Source: Arthrobacter sp. FW306-2-2C-D06B (GTDB lineage: Bacteria; Actinomycetota; Actinomycetes; Actinomycetales; Micrococcaceae). From it: a DNA stretch of 64,000 bases. The position numbers were made by a program, and so were the translations under genes. Under the pieces are notes generated by a model that was not told the origin of the DNA, ran no database searches, and saw nothing but the letters and a program-made list of their open reading frames with translations. Each line of letters starts with the position of its first letter. The stretch's first letter is position 1. The stretch covers positions 496,001 through 560,000 of the forward strand of contig NZ_CP084560.1 in the NCBI RefSeq assembly GCF_021789175.1. Direction: 5' to 3'. Positions 42,993 through 51,111 of the stretch are shown here, in pieces.

Positions 42993-44144
42993 TTACTCCC
43001 GGACGGTCACCGTCAGCCGTTGGATGTCGTTGTTACCCATTCCTTGATAGTTCCACTCCGGCGTTTCCGGCTGGGTCTGCCCGGTGGAATCCGTCGCACG
43101 GCAGGCCAGTTCGTGGGATCCCGGTGTTGCGATCCACGTGAATGTCCACCCGCGCCACGCATGCCTGCCGGTCGGGGCCTGAAGGTGGGCCTGCTCCCAG
43201 ACCCCGTCCACACAGACTTCCATGCTGTCCACGGTTCCCTTCCCGGACCAGGCCCGGCCGCTCAGCTGGACCGGTCCCGCGTTCACGGTGCGGTGCCGCG
43301 TAAAGAAATCGGGAACGCCGGGAGGAACCATGAGGGAACGGACTTTGATCCGCTGGACGGGCTCGCCTGGATCGTCGGCGTCTTGGGTATAGCGGTAGGA
43401 GTCGAGCTGTTGGTAACCGTCGAAGCTGTGGTCAATCGCCTCAATGGACTGCAGCCATTTGACGCTCGTCATCCCGTACCAGCCCGGGACGAGCAAGCGG
43501 ACTGGGTAGCCATGTTGCGGTGGCAGGGCTTGGCCGTTGACCTCATAGGCGAGCAGGACGTCGTCGGACATCGCTTCCGGGAGCGTCAGGCTGCGCGCGT
43601 ACTGATGCTCCACACCGCCCTGGATCCCGCGGTCCGCGCCCGTGAAGACGAGCTCGACGGCGTCGGGTGAGACGCCGGCGTCGAGCAGCAACGGAGCGAG
43701 TGGGGTACCGGTCCACTCGGCGGTGCCCACTCCGCCCTGGTCCCATGGCTGGCTCACGGGCCGCGGTTCCAGCCGCGAGCGGCCGTTGCCGGCGCACTCC
43801 ATCGTGACGGCGTGGGTGCGGCGCTCGCGGTGCTGGAGGTCAGGCAGGGTGTACTCGTGCGGATGGTCCACGAGGCCGCCGATATTCAGCCGCCACGAGA
43901 CGGGATCGATCTGGGGAACGTCGAAATGGACCAGGAGATAGTGCATGCCCAGCGGTGTGACGGGCCATCGGAGCATCTCCAACGGCATGGCGTGGTTGCG
44001 CGAAGCGAGTTGCAGTTCTTCACGGGTGATGGGACCGGTTGTTGGAGTCGCCGGTGCGGTTGTTTCTGTCGGAGCAGCGGGGGCGGTGGGGGCCGGGGTG
44101 GCAACAGCGGCGCCTTCCGCTGTGCGGCGGGTGTTGACGCTCAT
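42993..44144 (-). CDS. Sulfite oxidase family molybdopterin enzyme
   Basis: A 383-residue oxidoreductase. After a disordered Ala/Pro/Thr-rich N-terminus of about 40 residues come the molybdopterin domain (about 60-255) and the dimerisation domain (about 265-380). The molybdenum-ligand cysteine is in AVTMECAGNGR (C117). No twin-arginine signal is visible: NTRRTAE near the start lacks the following hydrophobic stretch, so it may be cytoplasmic. Sulfite oxidation or reduction of an oxidised sulfur or nitrogen compound are both possible. GGGAG lies very close to the ATG at 44144. No heme partner gene is adjacent. Confidence 0.87.
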   Translation of the reverse strand: MSVNTRRTAEGAAVATPAPTAPAAPTETTAPATPTTGPITREELQLASRNHAMPLEMLRWPVTPLGMHYLLVHFDVPQIDPVSWRLNIGGLVDHPHEYTLPDLQHRERRTHAVTMECAGNGRSRLEPRPVSQPWDQGGVGTAEWTGTPLAPLLLDAGVSPDAVELVFTGADRGIQGGVEHQYARSLTLPEAMSDDVLLAYEVNGQALPPQHGYPVRLLVPGWYGMTSVKWLQSIEAIDHSFDGYQQLDSYRYTQDADDPGEPVQRIKVRSLMVPPGVPDFFTRHRTVNAGPVQLSGRAWSGKGTVDSMEVCVDGVWEQAHLQAPTGRHAWRGWTFTWIATPGSHELACRATDSTGQTQPETPEWNYQGMGNNDIQRLTVTVRE

Positions 44145-44333
44145 GCTCCCAGTATGGGCGCCCGGGGCGGTGGTGTCACTGGAATTTGCCCTGGGCAACG
44201 GGCGCTGGTCCCGGTAGCCGGGCTTTCGGCGACGTGGGCGCGCTCCGGTCCGGCGTCGGGCTGTTGGGAAAGTATTCTTGGTCTTTGGCGCTTGCGCTCC
44301 TGGACAAAGCCAGATGGAAGAAGGAGAGCCTCC

Positions 44334-44510
44334 GTGAAGATTCGAGCCCCACGACTCGACGTGAGTGGCGTTCTCCTTGTTTGGGCGCTGATCTTCGGGC
44401 TTTGGCAACCTTTTATTTGGTGGCGGGGGATTGTCGCTGCCGTATGTTTGATCGTCGCCCTGTGGGGTTTTGTTGCTTGGTACCGGCGTCGTTCTACGCA
44501 GGGGCGTTAG
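44334..44510 (+). CDS. Small two-helix membrane protein
   Basis: A 58-residue protein starting at GTG 44334, with a clear AAGGAG seven bases upstream. Two hydrophobic segments are visible (SGVLLVWALIFGLWQPFIWW and GIVAAVCLIVALWGFVAWY) flanked by Arg/Lys at both ends. The composition, with many Trp, suits a small membrane-protein family. It is divergent from the sulfite oxidase gene. Function is unknown. Confidence 0.6.
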   Translation: MKIRAPRLDVSGVLLVWALIFGLWQPFIWWRGIVAAVCLIVALWGFVAWYRRRSTQGR

Positions 44511-44625
44511 CGTGCATAATTGCAGTTCGGCTGGCGTTATCTGTTCTTGAAGAAGATGACCCGCATTTCTCCCGCCAGTAGCGGAGCGCAGAGTTGTCGA
44601 GTTCGCCGCAACGCGCCGTGCGCGC

Positions 44626-44745
44626 TCAGGAATCGAGCTCGGCTCTCGATATCGCGAGAGATTCGGCGAGCTGTGCCCGTGTTTCCCGATCTGCTGCCAC
44701 ATAGCGTTCACGCGAGTCGGGGTCCGTGATCTCCGGTTCGAGGGG
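44626..44745 (-). pseudogene. Possible remnant of a decayed coding sequence
   Basis: A 39-codon open stretch ending at the TGA 44628-44626 reads EITDPDSRERYVAADRETRA then QLAESLAISRAELDS. This looks like a genuine helical C-terminus with good codon use, but it has no ATG and an in-frame stop upstream. It also contains the perfect inverted repeat CTCTCG-N6-CGAGAG (44643-44660). The rest of the 301-base gap 44511-44811 shows no gene; its right end is AT-rich, with ATTAGCTAAT (44789-44798) and two copies of TATTAGCCATT. Confidence 0.3.
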
Positions 44746-44811
44746 TTATGCCACACAAAGCAGGCCCTCAAGTTGGAGCATATTAGCCATTAGCTAATAT
44801 TGATCGGTCTA

Positions 44812-45669
44812 TTAGCCATTGCGCACTAGAGTCAGATAGAGCACTGCGATCGCCGACAGCGTCCAGCTCGCAAGACTACCGACGAGAAACTCCTCCGCTT
44901 TGGAGCCTGAGCCGCGGTCTTCCGAAATTTCTGGGAAGCGAACGATTCCCTTCGCTGCTGCAAGTGCGGCGATAATTTGTGGGGCGCCCGCGAAAGCGAG
45001 GACCACAATGAGAAGGCGCTCAATCGGCCCGATGAGGCGGCCCCCCTTTAGTGAAGAGCCAGGTTTAGGTTTTTCGCCGGGACGTATGCTGGCTACTCGG
45101 CTGCTTCGGATATACAGCTCCCACTTGCTGAGCGGTTCAGCTCCGACCGGGTCCACCTTGCCTCTGCCGGCACTTCCTTGGGCTGCGTCTTCTTGGTGGG
45201 CACGACCGAGAGCTGCAAGTGTGACTAAATTGGCACTCTGAACCAGGAAGATGGCTACCGCCCCGGCACTGATAACGGTTTCAAGGGAAATGGACGATGC
45301 GGATTTCAGAGCGATCAACGAATAGGCATCAAGAAGGAAACCTGCTGATACTCCAGCGGTGCGGTCGTAAGCGGTGATTCCAAAAACAAGGACGAACAGC
45401 ACGATGACCGGCCAAAGCCGGGGAGTGGGGAAACTTGGACTGCCGTCAGGGGACCGTGCTGGTGGTTTTGAAGGAGACATGGCCAGCGTCCAGCCAAAGG
45501 CAAGCGCCGCGCATGCGAGAACGGCTGCTGCGCACATACCGAACCCACTAATCACTAGCACCGATATGGCCACCAGGAACAACAACCGGGCTACGAGAGA
45601 ACGACCCAGGCGAACAGCGCCCACGAGATCCACCAGACCAACCATAAGGAGAAGGGTGGGCCCGATCAT
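44812..45669 (-). CDS. Polytopic membrane protein, operon partner of SatD
   Basis: A 285-residue membrane protein with about six or seven hydrophobic segments, for example LLLMVGLVDLVGAVRLG at the start and LIVVLAFAGAPQIIAALAAA near the end. A cytoplasmic loop in the middle is rich in charged residues (ALGRAHQEDAAQGSAGRGKV). Its start overlaps the SatD stop by four bases, so the pair is cotranslated. No family was recognised. The stop lies within the AT-rich TATTAGCCATT repeat. Confidence 0.7.
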   Translation of the reverse strand: MIGPTLLLMVGLVDLVGAVRLGRSLVARLLFLVAISVLVISGFGMCAAAVLACAALAFGWTLAMSPSKPPARSPDGSPSFPTPRLWPVIVLFVLVFGITAYDRTAGVSAGFLLDAYSLIALKSASSISLETVISAGAVAIFLVQSANLVTLAALGRAHQEDAAQGSAGRGKVDPVGAEPLSKWELYIRSSRVASIRPGEKPKPGSSLKGGRLIGPIERLLIVVLAFAGAPQIIAALAAAKGIVRFPEISEDRGSGSKAEEFLVGSLASWTLSAIAVLYLTLVRNG

Positions 45670-46313
45670 TGCAATTGACCTTTCCGTAGTTCCTGATGCG
45701 CCGCCAAGAGCGCCGCTCCCCCCGAACGTCGAAGACTTTGCGACACCGCGGATTGCGTTACCCCCTCCTGACGGGCAAGTTCTGTTTGTGAGTATCCGAG
45801 CAGAGTGCCCGCAGTTAGTCGGCGATCGCGTGGGCGCATCGAACTGATCGATGCGTCCCGGAGCAGCAGGAAGCCGTTGACGAGCGCCACTGTCCCCGAT
45901 TCGCCTTCATTATTCGTCACGAACCAGGAGCGTAGGTAAGGCGCGGTCCCATGCTCGCGGCGATGTGTTTCCTCGATTGCCTCTCGCGCGTTCCACCAAG
46001 CTGACCCGTCCTGAATGGTGCCGGGAGCCCACTCATCGACGTCGACCGTTTCGCCGCGCCCCAGGCCGAATCTGCAGTCCACGCCTTCGGGAAGCGCGAG
46101 GCGTACCAACGAGGTCGTTAGCAGTGCGTCGCCAAGGGTGAAGAATATGGCTTGGAACTCGTCTCCCACAGTAGGCCAGAGCGAACGGCGCGTGGGGCGC
46201 CCATGGGATGCCCACTCGAAAGCTTCCCGGATGGAACGCTGCGCGCCAACACGGTCCTTGAGCTCTCGAGACTTCACAATGTCCACTATGAGTGCAACCA
46301 CTGACTCCGACAT
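45666..46313 (-). CDS. satD: SatD family protein with C-terminal helix-turn-helix
   Basis: A 215-residue SatD family protein (named after a Streptococcus acid-tolerance gene). The N-terminus VVALIVDIVKSRELKDR and the motif WPTVGDEFQAIF (47-58) recall the D-I-x-x-S-R and G-D-E-F signatures of the nucleotide cyclase/GGDEF fold. This similarity is my observation, not a proven relationship. Residues about 172-196 form a helix-turn-helix (GYSQTELARQEGVTQSAVSQ). Two AT-rich inverted repeats lie just upstream of the start, suggesting autoregulation. It is followed by the overlapping membrane gene. Confidence 0.8.
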   Translation of the reverse strand: MSESVVALIVDIVKSRELKDRVGAQRSIREAFEWASHGRPTRRSLWPTVGDEFQAIFFTLGDALLTTSLVRLALPEGVDCRFGLGRGETVDVDEWAPGTIQDGSAWWNAREAIEETHRREHGTAPYLRSWFVTNNEGESGTVALVNGFLLLRDASISSMRPRDRRLTAGTLLGYSQTELARQEGVTQSAVSQSLRRSGGAALLAAHQELRKGQLQ

Positions 46314-46318
46314 GCCAT

Positions 46319-46346
46319 AAGCATATAGCTTATTTCGAACGAAATA
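46319..46346. promoter_or_regulatory. AT-rich inverted repeats before satD
   Basis: AAGC-ATATA-GCTT (46319-46331) and TATTTCG-AA-CGAAATA (46331-46346) are both perfect inverted repeats. They lie within 35 bases upstream of the start codon. Both could bind the SatD helix-turn-helix. The base composition is unlike the surrounding DNA. Confidence 0.6.
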
Positions 46347-46480
46347 TAAGTTCGAGGGCGTTCCTGAATCGAGGACCGGTGCGCTCCTTTTGATCCTTCA
46401 AGGACGCCTCGATGCGTCCTCGCTCGCCGGATCGATGGCGAACACCACTCGACCACATAGCCCAGTGGTAGTTTGCGGTT

Positions 46481-47083
46481 ATGGCAAATGCCCTCGCGTG
46501 GTTCTCACAGTCCGGTGTGGTGCAAGGAATTATTCTCGGTGCCGTGCTGGCGTTCTTGACGGCGATCCTCGTGATGAACGCCGTGGGCAGGGCGGTCACG
46601 ACGACTGTCAACGGTTGGAGTGCCATCCGCAAATGCGGCCAGCCCGGCAACGGAGTCCTCGTGCGGGCCGCCTGCGCCAAGGCCCTGCCCGTCGTCAATG
46701 TGTTTGAAGAAGCCGCGTACTGGACGACCACGGTGGATGGTTCAGGGCAAACGCTGAGCGGCGGGCACGGATACGTCCTGCATTTTCCAGCCGGGCAGCT
46801 CCCTCCCAATGACGCCTTCTGGTCGCTCACTCCGACCGATACCGTCGGGTACATGGTGGACAATCCCACTAACCGCCACAGCGTCGGTGACCGTTCCCAT
46901 CTCGCGCAGAACGCCGATGGTTCTGTCGAGATCTATCTCCAACATGAGGCTCCGGACGGGCACGAGCAGAATTGGCTGCCAATTCCTTCCGGGAAGTTCA
47001 AGCTGATGTTCCGCGTGTATCTGCCTGGCGCGGCGATTCTCGACGGCACGTACCAATTGCCTCGCATTGTCAGGGCGCAGTGA
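46481..47083 (+). CDS. DUF1214 domain protein with N-terminal membrane anchor
   Basis: A 200-residue protein. A hydrophobic segment (QGIILGAVLAFLTAILVMNA) anchors it, and the remainder is a DUF1214 beta domain (YVLHFPAGQLPPNDAFWSLT, then DNPTNRHSVGDRS and NWLPIPSGKFKLMFRVYLPG). DUF1214 and DUF1254 are usually two domains of one protein or adjacent genes. The next gene starts one base after this stop and carries DUF1254. The domain should lie outside the cell. Function is unknown. Confidence 0.85.
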   Translation: MANALAWFSQSGVVQGIILGAVLAFLTAILVMNAVGRAVTTTVNGWSAIRKCGQPGNGVLVRAACAKALPVVNVFEEAAYWTTTVDGSGQTLSGGHGYVLHFPAGQLPPNDAFWSLTPTDTVGYMVDNPTNRHSVGDRSHLAQNADGSVEIYLQHEAPDGHEQNWLPIPSGKFKLMFRVYLPGAAILDGTYQLPRIVRAQ

Positions 47084-47084
47084 G

Positions 47085-47738
47085 ATGAACCGCCTCATCT
47101 TGAAATACGGACGTCCGCTTACGGCTGTCATTCTGGCGGTTTTCGCCTGGGTCATCTACCGGCGGATCGCCAACGGGGACGGGATCATTCCACTCGTCAT
47201 AGCGGCACTCATCGTCTGGGGGCTCGGCGCGCCCGCGTTCATCTACCTCTGGCCGCGACTCACGGTCAATGGATACAAGAGGGCGATCCTCAAGCATGGA
47301 TTCGGCGACGGCCCCATCCCCGTCAACACGCTTTACGCCGTGCCCGGCACCTCTTCGCCGTCGACGTCGCGCGGGAGCCTCATCGCAACCGGGGCCGACG
47401 ATTTGCTCTACGTCGGCGGTTGGCTTGATGTGAGCGAGGGGCCGCAAGTCCTGCACGTACCGGACATGGCCGGGCGTTACTTCAGCGTGCAGTTCACCGA
47501 CCCGTCGAAGAGCACAAATTTTGCCTACGTCGGCAAACGGACAACGGGAACCAACGCCGGTGACTATGTCCTCAGCGGGCCCGTCTGGAAGGGAACCGTA
47601 CCAAACGGCATGACGCGGATTTCTTCGCCAAGCCATTCCGCGCTCGTCATTGGCCGTGTCTTCGTAGAAAGCGACAGTGATCTTCCGACCGCTTACGCGC
47701 TTGCGAAGCAAATACAACTCGCGCCGCTGAAACGGTAG
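47085..47738 (+). CDS. DUF1254 domain protein with N-terminal membrane anchors
   Basis: A 217-residue protein. Two hydrophobic segments near the N-terminus (PLTAVILAVFAWVIY, IPLVIAALIVWGLGAPAFIY) are followed by a DUF1254 domain (GADDLLYVGGWLDVSEGPQV, DMAGRYFSVQFTDPSKSTNF). It is the direct partner of the DUF1214 gene, both membrane-tethered, and probably forms a complex that mimics the single-chain DUF1254-DUF1214 proteins. The ATG at 47085 sits in TGAGATG. It is convergent with the MarR gene. Confidence 0.83.
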   Translation: MNRLILKYGRPLTAVILAVFAWVIYRRIANGDGIIPLVIAALIVWGLGAPAFIYLWPRLTVNGYKRAILKHGFGDGPIPVNTLYAVPGTSSPSTSRGSLIATGADDLLYVGGWLDVSEGPQVLHVPDMAGRYFSVQFTDPSKSTNFAYVGKRTTGTNAGDYVLSGPVWKGTVPNGMTRISSPSHSALVIGRVFVESDSDLPTAYALAKQIQLAPLKR

Positions 47739-47795
47739 CGGTCGCCGTCTGGGTGGAAGTCCGGTGCGGCACGTACGCGGGTACATGCAGCACAT

Positions 47796-48305
47796 TCAGG
47801 AACCGGAGCACTCCTCTTCGGTGGGTGCCTCGCGGTCGGTGTGGAGGTTCGCGATCAACCGACGCAGGAGGCGCTCCAGTTCCTGGATCTCGGCATCCGT
47901 GAGGTTAGCCGTCGTGACCTTTTCGAGGTCTTCCCAGACCGTTGAGACCCGTCGATGAAGGGCGCGTCCTGCCGAAGTCAGTGTGACCAGGGTGACGCGG
48001 CGATCGGTTACGGACCGTGTCCGCTCCACGAAACCTGCTTTCTCCATGCGGGCGAGCATCTTCGCCGTGGTCGGCGGCTCCACGCCCAACCATCGGGTGA
48101 GGCTGGCCTGTGATTGCGCAGGCTGATCAAAGAGACGCATGACCAGCAACTCCTGGCCGGCGCTAAGGCCCGTGCCCCGGAGCAGCTCCTGCGACATCGC
48201 CCGATGCGCACGCGCGAGGGTCGGAATCAGTGGGCCAATAACGCCGTCGACCTCGGCAGTGAAGTCGGCGGGCCTCCCCTTGGTGGGCACCGTCGGAATA
48301 TTCAT
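47796..48305 (-). CDS. MarR family transcriptional regulator
   Basis: A 169-residue winged-helix protein. RLFDQPAQSQASLTRWLGVE and PPTTAKMLARMEKAGFVERT are the recognition region, followed by the wing RSVTDRRVTLVTLTSAGRAL. It is divergent from an NmrA-type gene with a 51-base gap containing the palindrome GACTAGTC. MarR proteins of this arrangement often repress the divergent enzyme gene and respond to a small phenolic or oxidant. The inducer is unknown. Confidence 0.88.
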   Translation of the reverse strand: MNIPTVPTKGRPADFTAEVDGVIGPLIPTLARAHRAMSQELLRGTGLSAGQELLVMRLFDQPAQSQASLTRWLGVEPPTTAKMLARMEKAGFVERTRSVTDRRVTLVTLTSAGRALHRRVSTVWEDLEKVTTANLTDAEIQELERLLRRLIANLHTDREAPTEEECSGS

Positions 48306-48334
48306 TAGCCGGCTTCCGTTCTTATTGATTGTCC

Positions 48335-48342
48335 GACTAGTC
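48335..48342. promoter_or_regulatory. Palindrome GACTAGTC between marR and nmrA genes
   Basis: A perfect 8-bp palindrome in the short divergent promoter region, flanked by GTCC and CAGAG. It ends 14 bases before the NmrA start and next to its GAGGAG. It is a candidate half of a MarR operator, but the repeat is short and could occur by chance. Confidence 0.35.
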
Positions 48343-48356
48343 CAGAGGAGAACATC

Positions 48357-49241
48357 ATGTCGACAAGTTTTCCACTATCCACAGGCGCCCCTTTGATCGC
48401 CGTGATCGGCGGTACGGGTAACCAGGGCGGCTCCGTCATCGACGCGCTGCTGACGAAAGGTGCACGGGTGCGTACCCTCGTTCGTGATCCGGACAAACCG
48501 GCCGCGCAGGCGCTGGCGGATCGGGGAGTCGAGTTGATCGTAGGCGACTTCACCGACTCCGCGTCGCTCGGCGCCCTGTTTGACGGGGTGGATGCCGCGT
48601 TCGCGATGACCACCCCGCTCCCGAGCGGCACCGAGCAGGAGGCGGCGACCGGGATCGTGATAGCCGACGCCGCGGCCCGGGCGGGTGTCCCGCACCTCGT
48701 GTTCAGCTCCGTCGGTGGCGCCGAGCGCGAATCGGGCGTTCCGCATTTCGAAAGCAAACGCCGCGTCGAAGAGCACATCGAATCCCTAGGCATCCATCAC
48801 ACCTTCCTCCGCCCTGTCCTCTTCATGGATAACCTGTCCGGATTCACGACCAGCGTCGAGAACGGCCAGGTGGTCGTCCGGATGGCCCTTCCCGACGGCA
48901 TTCCGCTGCAGATGGTCGCCGTTCGCGACATCGGCCGGGCCGCCGCGGCCATTTTGCTCGGCGGAACCGCCGTCGAGGGCAGCAGTGTGGAGGTCGCCGG
49001 CGACATGCTCACCGGCTCGCAGATCGCCACCGCCATCGGCGCGTACGCGGGCCTTCCCGCGCGGTACGAGGCCCTGCCTCTCGAGGCCATCGCCGCATTC
49101 GGCGACACCGCCGAAATGTTCCGCTGGTTTGCCGAAACGCCCGCGTTCCAGGCCGATTTCGAGGCGACCCGCGCGCTCGTACCCGATGCCCTTGACCTCC
49201 GCGCCTGGCTTGCCTCGTCAGACTGGCATCCGGGCGCGTGA
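48357..49241 (+). CDS. NmrA family NAD(P)-binding protein
   Basis: A 294-residue protein with a Rossmann fold: GGTGNQGGSVIDALLTKGA is the nucleotide loop, and VRDPDKP after strand two suggests NADP(H). The remainder follows NmrA-like atypical short-chain dehydrogenases, which act as redox sensors or ene/ketoreductases and lack the YxxxK pair. GAGGAG precedes the ATG. It is divergent from the MarR regulator and probably controlled by it. Confidence 0.87.
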   Translation: MSTSFPLSTGAPLIAVIGGTGNQGGSVIDALLTKGARVRTLVRDPDKPAAQALADRGVELIVGDFTDSASLGALFDGVDAAFAMTTPLPSGTEQEAATGIVIADAAARAGVPHLVFSSVGGAERESGVPHFESKRRVEEHIESLGIHHTFLRPVLFMDNLSGFTTSVENGQVVVRMALPDGIPLQMVAVRDIGRAAAAILLGGTAVEGSSVEVAGDMLTGSQIATAIGAYAGLPARYEALPLEAIAAFGDTAEMFRWFAETPAFQADFEATRALVPDALDLRAWLASSDWHPGA

Positions 49242-49253
49242 CCAGATGCCGGG

Positions 49254-49895
49254 TTATCGGCGGAAGGTGAGGTGGACGATGCCGCTTTCGGCGGTCTCTG
49301 ACGTGACCGTGTAGTCGCTTTCCAGACCCCGGAGATCGTCCCAAAGCCGTATTCCACTACCGAGCAGGATCGGTGTGATCGCGACGTGCAGCTGATCGAC
49401 AAGTCCGGCCCTGAGGTAGTCGCGCACAACGGTAGGGCCGCCTCCGATACGCACATCCTTTTCACCCGCCGCACTGAGTGCTCTTTCAAGTACTTCTTCC
49501 GGGCTGGCACTTACGAAGTTGAAAGTCGTACCGCCGGCCATCGAGATGGCAGGGCGGGGCGTGTGAGTGAGGACGTACACGGGGACGCGGAACGGAGGCT
49601 CGTCGCCCCACCAGCCCTTCCAGTCCGGATCGTCCGGGAAGTTGTGGAACCCGAACATGCCGGCACCCATAATCTCCGCTCCGATGCCTTCGAAGTAGGC
49701 CGCTGCGTATTTGTCGTCGACGCCGGTCGTTCCTTCTCCGCTCGTGTCATGCAAGACCCGCTCACGGAACGTGCGTGTGGACGTATATGCCTCGACCAGG
49801 CGGCCCCAATCCGAGCCAAAGGGATTCTCCGGAGTTGCGTCGGTGGTCGTGGCGAAACCATCCAGCGAGATATTCAGGTCAACTCGAACAGCCAT
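49254..49895 (-). CDS. Dihydrofolate reductase / RibD C-terminal family protein
   Basis: A 213-residue protein of the RibD C-terminal (DHFR-like) fold. MAVRVDLNISLDGFATTTDA is the typical start, and GGTTFNFVSAS followed by KDVRIGGGPTVVRDYLRAGL forms the NADPH site. The end QLHVAITPILLGSGIRLWDD is conserved. It is a stand-alone reductase, not part of a riboflavin operon; the substrate is unknown. GAGGGGA precedes the ATG. It is convergent with the NmrA gene. Confidence 0.87.
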   Translation of the reverse strand: MAVRVDLNISLDGFATTTDATPENPFGSDWGRLVEAYTSTRTFRERVLHDTSGEGTTGVDDKYAAAYFEGIGAEIMGAGMFGFHNFPDDPDWKGWWGDEPPFRVPVYVLTHTPRPAISMAGGTTFNFVSASPEEVLERALSAAGEKDVRIGGGPTVVRDYLRAGLVDQLHVAITPILLGSGIRLWDDLRGLESDYTVTSETAESGIVHLTFRR

Positions 49896-50196
49896 GTGAA
49901 GGTCCCCTCAGATCAGTGGTTGCGTTATGCAATCACCATACTGGTACCGAGATCATCATCAAGGAGGAATTAAGGGATCCGCGGTTTGAGAACGTGGTCA
50001 ACGCAGCGGCTGGGCGCCCGGCCGGTTGCAGCCTTGATCGCGCGGTTCAGCCGGCTCCAGGCCGGCATATCGGCAAACGCGTGGCCTCGACACACGCTCG
50101 GCGGATCCGCCTTTGCCTTCAATGGCGTCCATGCAAGAATCGCAGCTAAGCCGCTTATTGTCGGCCGAAAAAGGCCGACTCAGGGGGCATTACTTT
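49896..50196 (+). other. Intergenic stretch with a hairpin before the DUF4259 gene
   Basis: This 301-base gap has no convincing gene. AAGGAGGAATTAAGG near 49961 looks like a strong ribosome binding site with no frame after it, perhaps a relic. At 50160-50179 a perfect 7-bp hairpin (GTCGGCC-GAAAAA-GGCCGAC) lies just before AGGGGG and the ATG at 50197, where it could affect translation. Confidence 0.5.
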
Positions 50197-50613
50197 ATGG
50201 GCACATGGGATTCATCCGTCTTTGGCAACGACGACGCGGCGGATTTTTCGTTCGAATTCGATGACGCCGACACGGTAGCCGAGGTTGCGCCGATCATCGA
50301 AAACGCACTGGACGCCGTGCTCAACTCGACGCTCGACCTGGAGGCCCCGGATGGTGCGACCGGGCTGGCAGCTGCTGCACTCGTTGTCGCGTGGAATGAA
50401 CCGGGGCTGCTAGGGAACGACGCCGCCTATGCCCCGGCGCCTTGGCCACGAACGACCGAGCCCCTGCCTCGAAATCTGCACACGAAAGCCGCGGCCGTGC
50501 TTGACCGTGTGAAAAACGCCGAAGGAAATGAACTGGCTCAACTGTGGGCGGAATCGGGAGAAATCGCCGAGTTCAACGCGGAAATTGCCCGCTGGCGCTC
50601 ACGCCTGGCATGA
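50197..50613 (+). CDS. DUF4259 domain-containing protein
   Basis: A 138-residue acidic soluble protein. It begins MGTWDSSVFGNDDAADFSFE, the strongly conserved start of DUF4259 proteins, and continues with helices and a Pro/Trp-rich segment (PAPWPRTTEPLP). The ATG at 50197 was chosen on that family start; AGGGGG lies about 9 bases upstream. The function of the family is unknown. It is followed 12 bases later by the DM13 lipoprotein gene, possibly in one transcript. Confidence 0.87.
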   Translation: MGTWDSSVFGNDDAADFSFEFDDADTVAEVAPIIENALDAVLNSTLDLEAPDGATGLAAAALVVAWNEPGLLGNDAAYAPAPWPRTTEPLPRNLHTKAAAVLDRVKNAEGNELAQLWAESGEIAEFNAEIARWRSRLA

Positions 50614-50625
50614 GGCATCCGATCT

Positions 50626-51111
50626 ATGAATAGGCATTTTGGCGCGCTCATTCTGATCACTGTTTTTGCTGTAGCCGGCTGTACATATACAGATTCAGGG
50701 GGAGAGCCGCCCCAGCCGAGAACATCAGGTTCAGCCGCGACCACTGCCACACCGAACAGCGTGCCTAGGACGGTCCAGGGCAACTTCCAGTCGCAAGCTG
50801 CCAACACTAGGGGCACAGCCACCATACGCGTGACGGATTCCGGAGCAACTCTGGAACTGAAAGACTTTGCAACCGAAAACAGCAAAGACCTCCGGGTGTT
50901 CCTCAGCCCTGGGACTCTGAGTCCCGGCGCGAATGGCAAACTCGGCCTGACATCGACCGTTATGTATGAGCTGGGTGCTCTGAAAAGTAGCCAAGGAGAC
51001 CAACAATACGAAATAGGCAGCCAACAGTGGGCCAACACGCCCGCCATCGGCAGTGTTGTGATCTACGACTACTCGGCCCGGCTAGCCTACGGAGCGGCCA
51101 ACCTAAGATGA
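50626..51111 (+). CDS. DM13 domain lipoprotein
   Basis: A 161-residue lipoprotein: short signal peptide with lipobox AVAG-C (C20), Ser/Thr/Pro-rich spacer to about 50, then a DM13 domain (residues about 50-158). QGNFQSQAANTRGTATIRVT opens it, and LRVFLSPGTLSPGANGK and VVIYDYSARLAYGAANL are conserved blocks. DM13 domains are proposed to bind redox cofactors or metals. The stop overlaps the convergent ICMT-family gene by nine bases. It may be cotranscribed with the DUF4259 gene. Confidence 0.85.
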   Translation: MNRHFGALILITVFAVAGCTYTDSGGEPPQPRTSGSAATTATPNSVPRTVQGNFQSQAANTRGTATIRVTDSGATLELKDFATENSKDLRVFLSPGTLSPGANGKLGLTSTVMYELGALKSSQGDQQYEIGSQQWANTPAIGSVVIYDYSARLAYGAANLR

